From an uncultured Bacteroidales bacterium (lineage in GTDB: Bacteria; Bacteroidota; Bacteroidia; Bacteroidales; UBA932), in NCBI GenBank assembly GCA_945982095.1, contig CAMFRR010000014.1:1-10692 (forward strand): 10,692 nt of DNA. The letters are read 5' to 3'. Below are positions 7,582 through 10,692 of the stretch, one piece after another. The notes under the pieces were generated by a model. It was given only the letters and a program-made list of their open reading frames with translations. It did no database searches and was not told the DNA's origin. The position numbers and the translations under genes are program-made. Within the stretch, counting starts at the first letter, position 1. Every line of letters starts with the position of its first letter.

Positions 7582-7989
7582 ATTCTTCTTACAAGTCTAG
7601 AATGTAATCTTAGCAGAGAAACCAATGTTGCGGGTAGAAGGTACCATGAAATAGTCAATACCGCTTGAGTAGTTGCCGGCGCCCTGAATAAGTTCAGGAT
7701 CGAACGGAGCTTTGCAGTAGATCATTGCCAGGTTGCGGCCCACTACAGACAGATTGAGGCCTTTAATCCACTTCACCCATTTATTTATAGGAATGTCATA
7801 TCCGAGGCTCATCTCTCCTAAACGTATGTTGGTCATTGAATATGTATAGAATGAACCTATGAGGTTGTCTCCCTGTCCGCCTATGGTCTCGAAGAAAGCC
7901 CTTTCAGGGATGAGAGCGCCGTTCACCAAAACGCCACCGTTGTCACGGGCGTCAGCTGTACGCTGTGAACGTCCGTAAGTGTCAAGCAC
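7141..7989. repeat. 849-bp tandem direct repeat, copy 2
   Basis: The second unit directly abuts the first. It holds the susD-derived front of the chimeric ORF (7141-7581), the 15-bp gap, and the true end of the susC-like gene (7597-7989). The period of 849 is a multiple of three, but the in-frame fusion comes from both breakpoints falling at equivalent codon phase. The join reads GTCAAGCA/CAAGTATT. The tetranucleotide CAAG occurs on both sides but is offset by 6 bp, so it is not simple microhomology. No insertion sequence or inverted repeat flanks the unit. Confidence 0.93.
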
Positions 7990-10668
7990 TGCCTCTGTTG
8001 CAGAGATGCCTATACCGCCTACGCGGGCGTTGAACATGAAGCTGAAGCTGAGGCCTTTCCAGCTGAAGCTGTTGCTCCATGAGCCTGTCCAGCTTGGGTT
8101 TACGTTACCTGCATACATCATTGTTTCAGTAGTACCGTTGTGAGGTGCAGGAACAACCTGGCTGCCCAACTCTGCAGAAGATACATAGATGTAGCCATGC
8201 TCGTCTGTCATAAGCTTGCTCACGTACAGGTCGCCGATCTGACCGCCTTCAGTAAGCCAGAACTTGGCACCTGAAAGACCGCCTACAGAAAGTTTGTCAC
8301 TCTTGAAAGGAATGCCGTCAATTGTGGTATCGAGCATTTTCACGATTTTGTTGCGGTTCATAGAGTAAACTATGCCTGTATTCCATCGGAAGTCTCCCTG
8401 GCGCAGAGTGTAGTTGGCAGAGAGCTCAACGCCTTGGTTGTCAACACGTCCGGCGTTGATGTATATTGTGCTGTAACCAGAACCTGCAGGAACCTCAGGA
8501 GTGAATACCTGGTTGTAAGTCTGTGAGTTGTAGTAAGTTGCTCCAATGACGAGGTCGCCCTTGAAAAGGCGGAGGTCAAGACCTGCCTCAAAAGAGCGTG
8601 TACGCTCAGGTTCGAAGCCGTCAGCCACGTGCCATGTGCTTGTTGCGGCAGAACCGCCTGAACCCACCTGATAGTAAGGGTTGAGTATGTAACGCATAGG
8701 CGCGTTGCCTACTTCGGCGTATGAAGCGCGAAGTTTTGCAAAGCTGAGTATGTCAGATTTAATCTTGAATGCGTCTGTGATAATCCAAGAAAGACCTACA
8801 GAAGGATAGAAAATGGCTTTAACTCCATCTTTGCTTGCCATTGCTGAGTTCCAGTCATTTCGTGCTGTCAAGTCGAGGAACAACCAGTTCTTAAGTCCCA
8901 ACTGTACTGTGCCGAATATTGCCTGGTTCTGGTCGTGAATGGTTTCTTTCCACAGACCTTTGGAAGTATCCATATTGTTCTGTGTGAAGAGGTTGGCGAT
9001 TTTTGAAAGGTCGCCTCTAGTGAAGGTGCACACGTCTTTGTATGTCTCAATTGAAGCACCGAGAGTGGCATTGAACTGGAATAGGTTGTCTCCGAACGAT
9101 TTGTGGAAGTTTGCAAGGACGTCGGCATAGATTTGCGAAGTCTGGTACTGGTCATAGTAGAAACGGCCGTACTTGCCTGCGAAAAGACCGTTTGTAGATG
9201 CGTAGTTCTTCATCTGCGCTGTGGCGTAGTTGACATCTCCACGTGCACGTAGCTGTATGTCCATCCAGTCGGTTACATCCCAGCTGAGATTACCGCCGAG
9301 AATGTATCGGTTCTTGTCAGTAGTCCTAAGGTTGCGGTATACTGTCCAGAAAGGGTTCTGCATTGAAAAAGATGCTGCTCCGTCGCTGTCTGCCCAGTAC
9401 TGGGTTTTGAAGCCGCGAGCTGCATCATAACGCTCATAAGTCTGATATTTGGTCAGGTCATCGCTTGGAGACATCAGATATAGAGACACGAGAGGGTTGT
9501 AATACTGGCCGCCTGAAAGCTGGTTCTGTTCCTTTGTGCCTATGTACATGGCCAGCACGCTGAAATGAATCTTGTTGTTCAGGAAATCGTGGTTGTGGTG
9601 CAGGGTGATGTTCTTACGGTCGAAGTTGTTGTTAGGAATTATGCCCTTCGCATTTGTCCACGATGCGGATACATAAGTAGAAGAATTTTCTCCACCGAAT
9701 GAAGCCGAAAGGGAGTTGCGAGTGTTGTATCCTGTCTGGAAGAAATCACGCACGCTCCAGCTGCTCTCAGTTTTCATCTTCTGGCCCCAAGAGGTGAAAT
9801 ATCCGTCTTCAGAACCATAAGTGGTCTGGAGCTGAGGCAACATGAAAGGATTGGAGAATGTGGTGTTGTTGGCATAAGAAATGCTGAAGCCTTTCTCGCC
9901 TCTGCGTGAGCTGAGCATGAGTATGCCGTTGGCGGCCTTTGAACCATAAAGTGCTGCAGCTGAAGGACCTACGAGAGCTGATGTCTCAGCTATATCCTCG
10001 CTGTTGAAGTTTGAGATTCCATCGCCTGAAAGCTGGGAACCTGAATACATGCTCCATGAATCACCAGGATTGGTTCGCGAAAGTGAAGGGAGTGGAATAC
10101 CGTCAAGCACGTAAAGAGCATTGTTGCTTCCTGCAATGGATTTGGCGCCACGCATCACAACCTTGGTCTCAGCGCCGGCGCCGGCAGCGGTTTCGTTAAT
10201 CTGCACGCCAGCCAGCTTGCCGTTGAGGCTGTTCACCATGTTAACGGAAGGAACCTTGAAGGCGTCTGCATCGGCCTTTTGTACATTGTAAGTAACTGAG
10301 CGTTCGGCTTTCTTGATGCCGAGGGCTGTTACCACAACGCTTTCCAATAACAGTGTGTCTTCTGTGAGCGTAACGTTGATAATGTCACGATTGCCCACTT
10401 CTTCTGTGACAGTGTTCATTCCGATGAAAGAATACATCAGAGAAACACTTCCTTCAGGAATTGCAATGGAATAATTTCCGTCAATGTCAGTGATGACACC
10501 TATTGTCGGGTCTGATACCACAGCAACTCCTACACCGATCAATGGCATGCCATTAGAGTCGGTTACGCATCCTGTGACAGTACGTTTCCCGCCCTGTGCA
10601 AAAGCAGCAACAGACAAGAATGCAAAGGCCACAATTGCGCCAAACAATCTTAATGTTTTGTGAATCAT
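7597..10668 (-). CDS. SusC/RagA-family TonB-dependent outer membrane transporter
   Basis: A 1023-residue outer membrane transporter, full length for the family. It imports oligosaccharides with its SusD partner, powered by TonB-ExbBD. A Sec signal peptide ends near AAFA (residue 24). Residues 28-105 form a carboxypeptidase-regulatory-like domain (VTGCVTDSNGMPLIGVGV...). ESVVVTALGIKK (109-120) is the usual Bacteroidota TonB-box-like junction. The plug spans about 120-260, with VMRGAKSIAGSNNALYVLDGIPLPS (171-195) and GPSAAALYGSKAANGILMLSSRRG (235-258). The rest is the 22-stranded barrel, ending in an aromatic residue (ITF). There is no N-terminal STN (secretin/TonB) extension, so it is unlikely to signal directly to an anti-sigma factor. 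It is the first gene of the operon within the window; only 24 bp lie upstream, too little to judge a promoter. Its last 131 codons, stop included, are repeated downstream in the chimeric ORF. Confidence 0.95.
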   Translation of the reverse strand: MIHKTLRLFGAIVAFAFLSVAAFAQGGKRTVTGCVTDSNGMPLIGVGVAVVSDPTIGVITDIDGNYSIAIPEGSVSLMYSFIGMNTVTEEVGNRDIINVTLTEDTLLLESVVVTALGIKKAERSVTYNVQKADADAFKVPSVNMVNSLNGKLAGVQINETAAGAGAETKVVMRGAKSIAGSNNALYVLDGIPLPSLSRTNPGDSWSMYSGSQLSGDGISNFNSEDIAETSALVGPSAAALYGSKAANGILMLSSRRGEKGFSISYANNTTFSNPFMLPQLQTTYGSEDGYFTSWGQKMKTESSWSVRDFFQTGYNTRNSLSASFGGENSSTYVSASWTNAKGIIPNNNFDRKNITLHHNHDFLNNKIHFSVLAMYIGTKEQNQLSGGQYYNPLVSLYLMSPSDDLTKYQTYERYDAARGFKTQYWADSDGAASFSMQNPFWTVYRNLRTTDKNRYILGGNLSWDVTDWMDIQLRARGDVNYATAQMKNYASTNGLFAGKYGRFYYDQYQTSQIYADVLANFHKSFGDNLFQFNATLGASIETYKDVCTFTRGDLSKIANLFTQNNMDTSKGLWKETIHDQNQAIFGTVQLGLKNWLFLDLTARNDWNSAMASKDGVKAIFYPSVGLSWIITDAFKIKSDILSFAKLRASYAEVGNAPMRYILNPYYQVGSGGSAATSTWHVADGFEPERTRSFEAGLDLRLFKGDLVIGATYYNSQTYNQVFTPEVPAGSGYSTIYINAGRVDNQGVELSANYTLRQGDFRWNTGIVYSMNRNKIVKMLDTTIDGIPFKSDKLSVGGLSGAKFWLTEGGQIGDLYVSKLMTDEHGYIYVSSAELGSQVVPAPHNGTTETMMYAGNVNPSWTGSWSNSFSWKGLSFSFMFNARVGGIGISATEAVLDTYGRSQRTADARDNGGVLVNGALIPERAFFETIGGQGDNLIGSFYTYSMTNIRLGEMSLGYDIPINKWVKWIKGLNLSVVGRNLAMIYCKAPFDPELIQGAGNYSSGIDYFMVPSTRNIGFSAKITF

Positions 10669-10692
10669 AGTGTAGATAGTAAATATTAATAA

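Larger units (their letters stand above)
212..10668 (-). other. Predicted PUL operon (N-glycan-type)
   Basis: Seven consecutive minus-strand ORFs have gaps of 15, 15, 21, 12, 14 and 6 bp, from the SusC homologue through the chimera, SusD homologue, GH18, F5/8C lipoprotein, LamG lipoprotein and DUF1573 gene. No gap is long enough for a separate promoter or a clear terminator, so co-transcription is the simplest reading. Family knowledge links a GH18 lipoprotein directly after SusC/SusD, together with DUF1735 lipoproteins, to deglycosylation of host N-glycoproteins. The promoter must lie beyond 10692. No obvious intrinsic terminator follows the DUF1573 gene in the 46 bp before the converging small ORF. 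Confidence 0.75.

Overview
The window reads as part of a polysaccharide utilization locus (PUL) from a Bacteroidota species, most likely order Bacteroidales. The evidence is a SusC/SusD pair, several DUF1735-type surface lipoproteins with type II signal peptides, short intergenic gaps without strong Shine-Dalgarno sequences, and moderate base composition. I cannot name the genus from sequence alone.

Layout: almost everything is on the minus strand and is transcribed from right to left. In that order the genes are a SusC-type TonB-dependent transporter (10668-7597), an anomalous chimeric ORF (7581-6748), a SusD-type lipoprotein (6732-5143), a GH18 endo-beta-N-acetylglucosaminidase-like lipoprotein with an intact DxxDxDxE motif (5121-3985), a lipoprotein with two DUF1735-like plus F5/8C-like module pairs (3972-2122), a DUF1735 plus LamG lipoprotein (2107-962), and a secreted DUF1573 protein (955-212). 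Gaps are only 6-21 bp, so they are probably one operon. A short + strand lipoprotein-like remnant (4-165) converges on the operon's 3' end.

How the genes work together (inference from family knowledge): the surface lipoproteins bind glycan or glycoprotein, the GH18 enzyme cuts the chitobiose core of N-glycans, and SusD/SusC import the released oligosaccharide. The set resembles N-glycan loci such as Bacteroides thetaiotaomicron BT3983-BT3987 and the B. fragilis don locus. No exo-glycosidases, transport energisers or regulators are inside the window.

The main anomaly is a tandem direct duplication of exactly 849 bp (6292-7140 and 7141-7989), identical at every base I compared. It spans the susC-susD gene boundary. 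Both parent genes stay intact, and an extra 277-codon in-frame ORF lies between them, made of the first 147 residues of SusD and the last 130 residues of SusC. This is either a very recent, unstable duplication or an assembly error; sequence alone cannot decide between them. I see no RNA genes, CRISPR arrays, insertion sequences or integrases.
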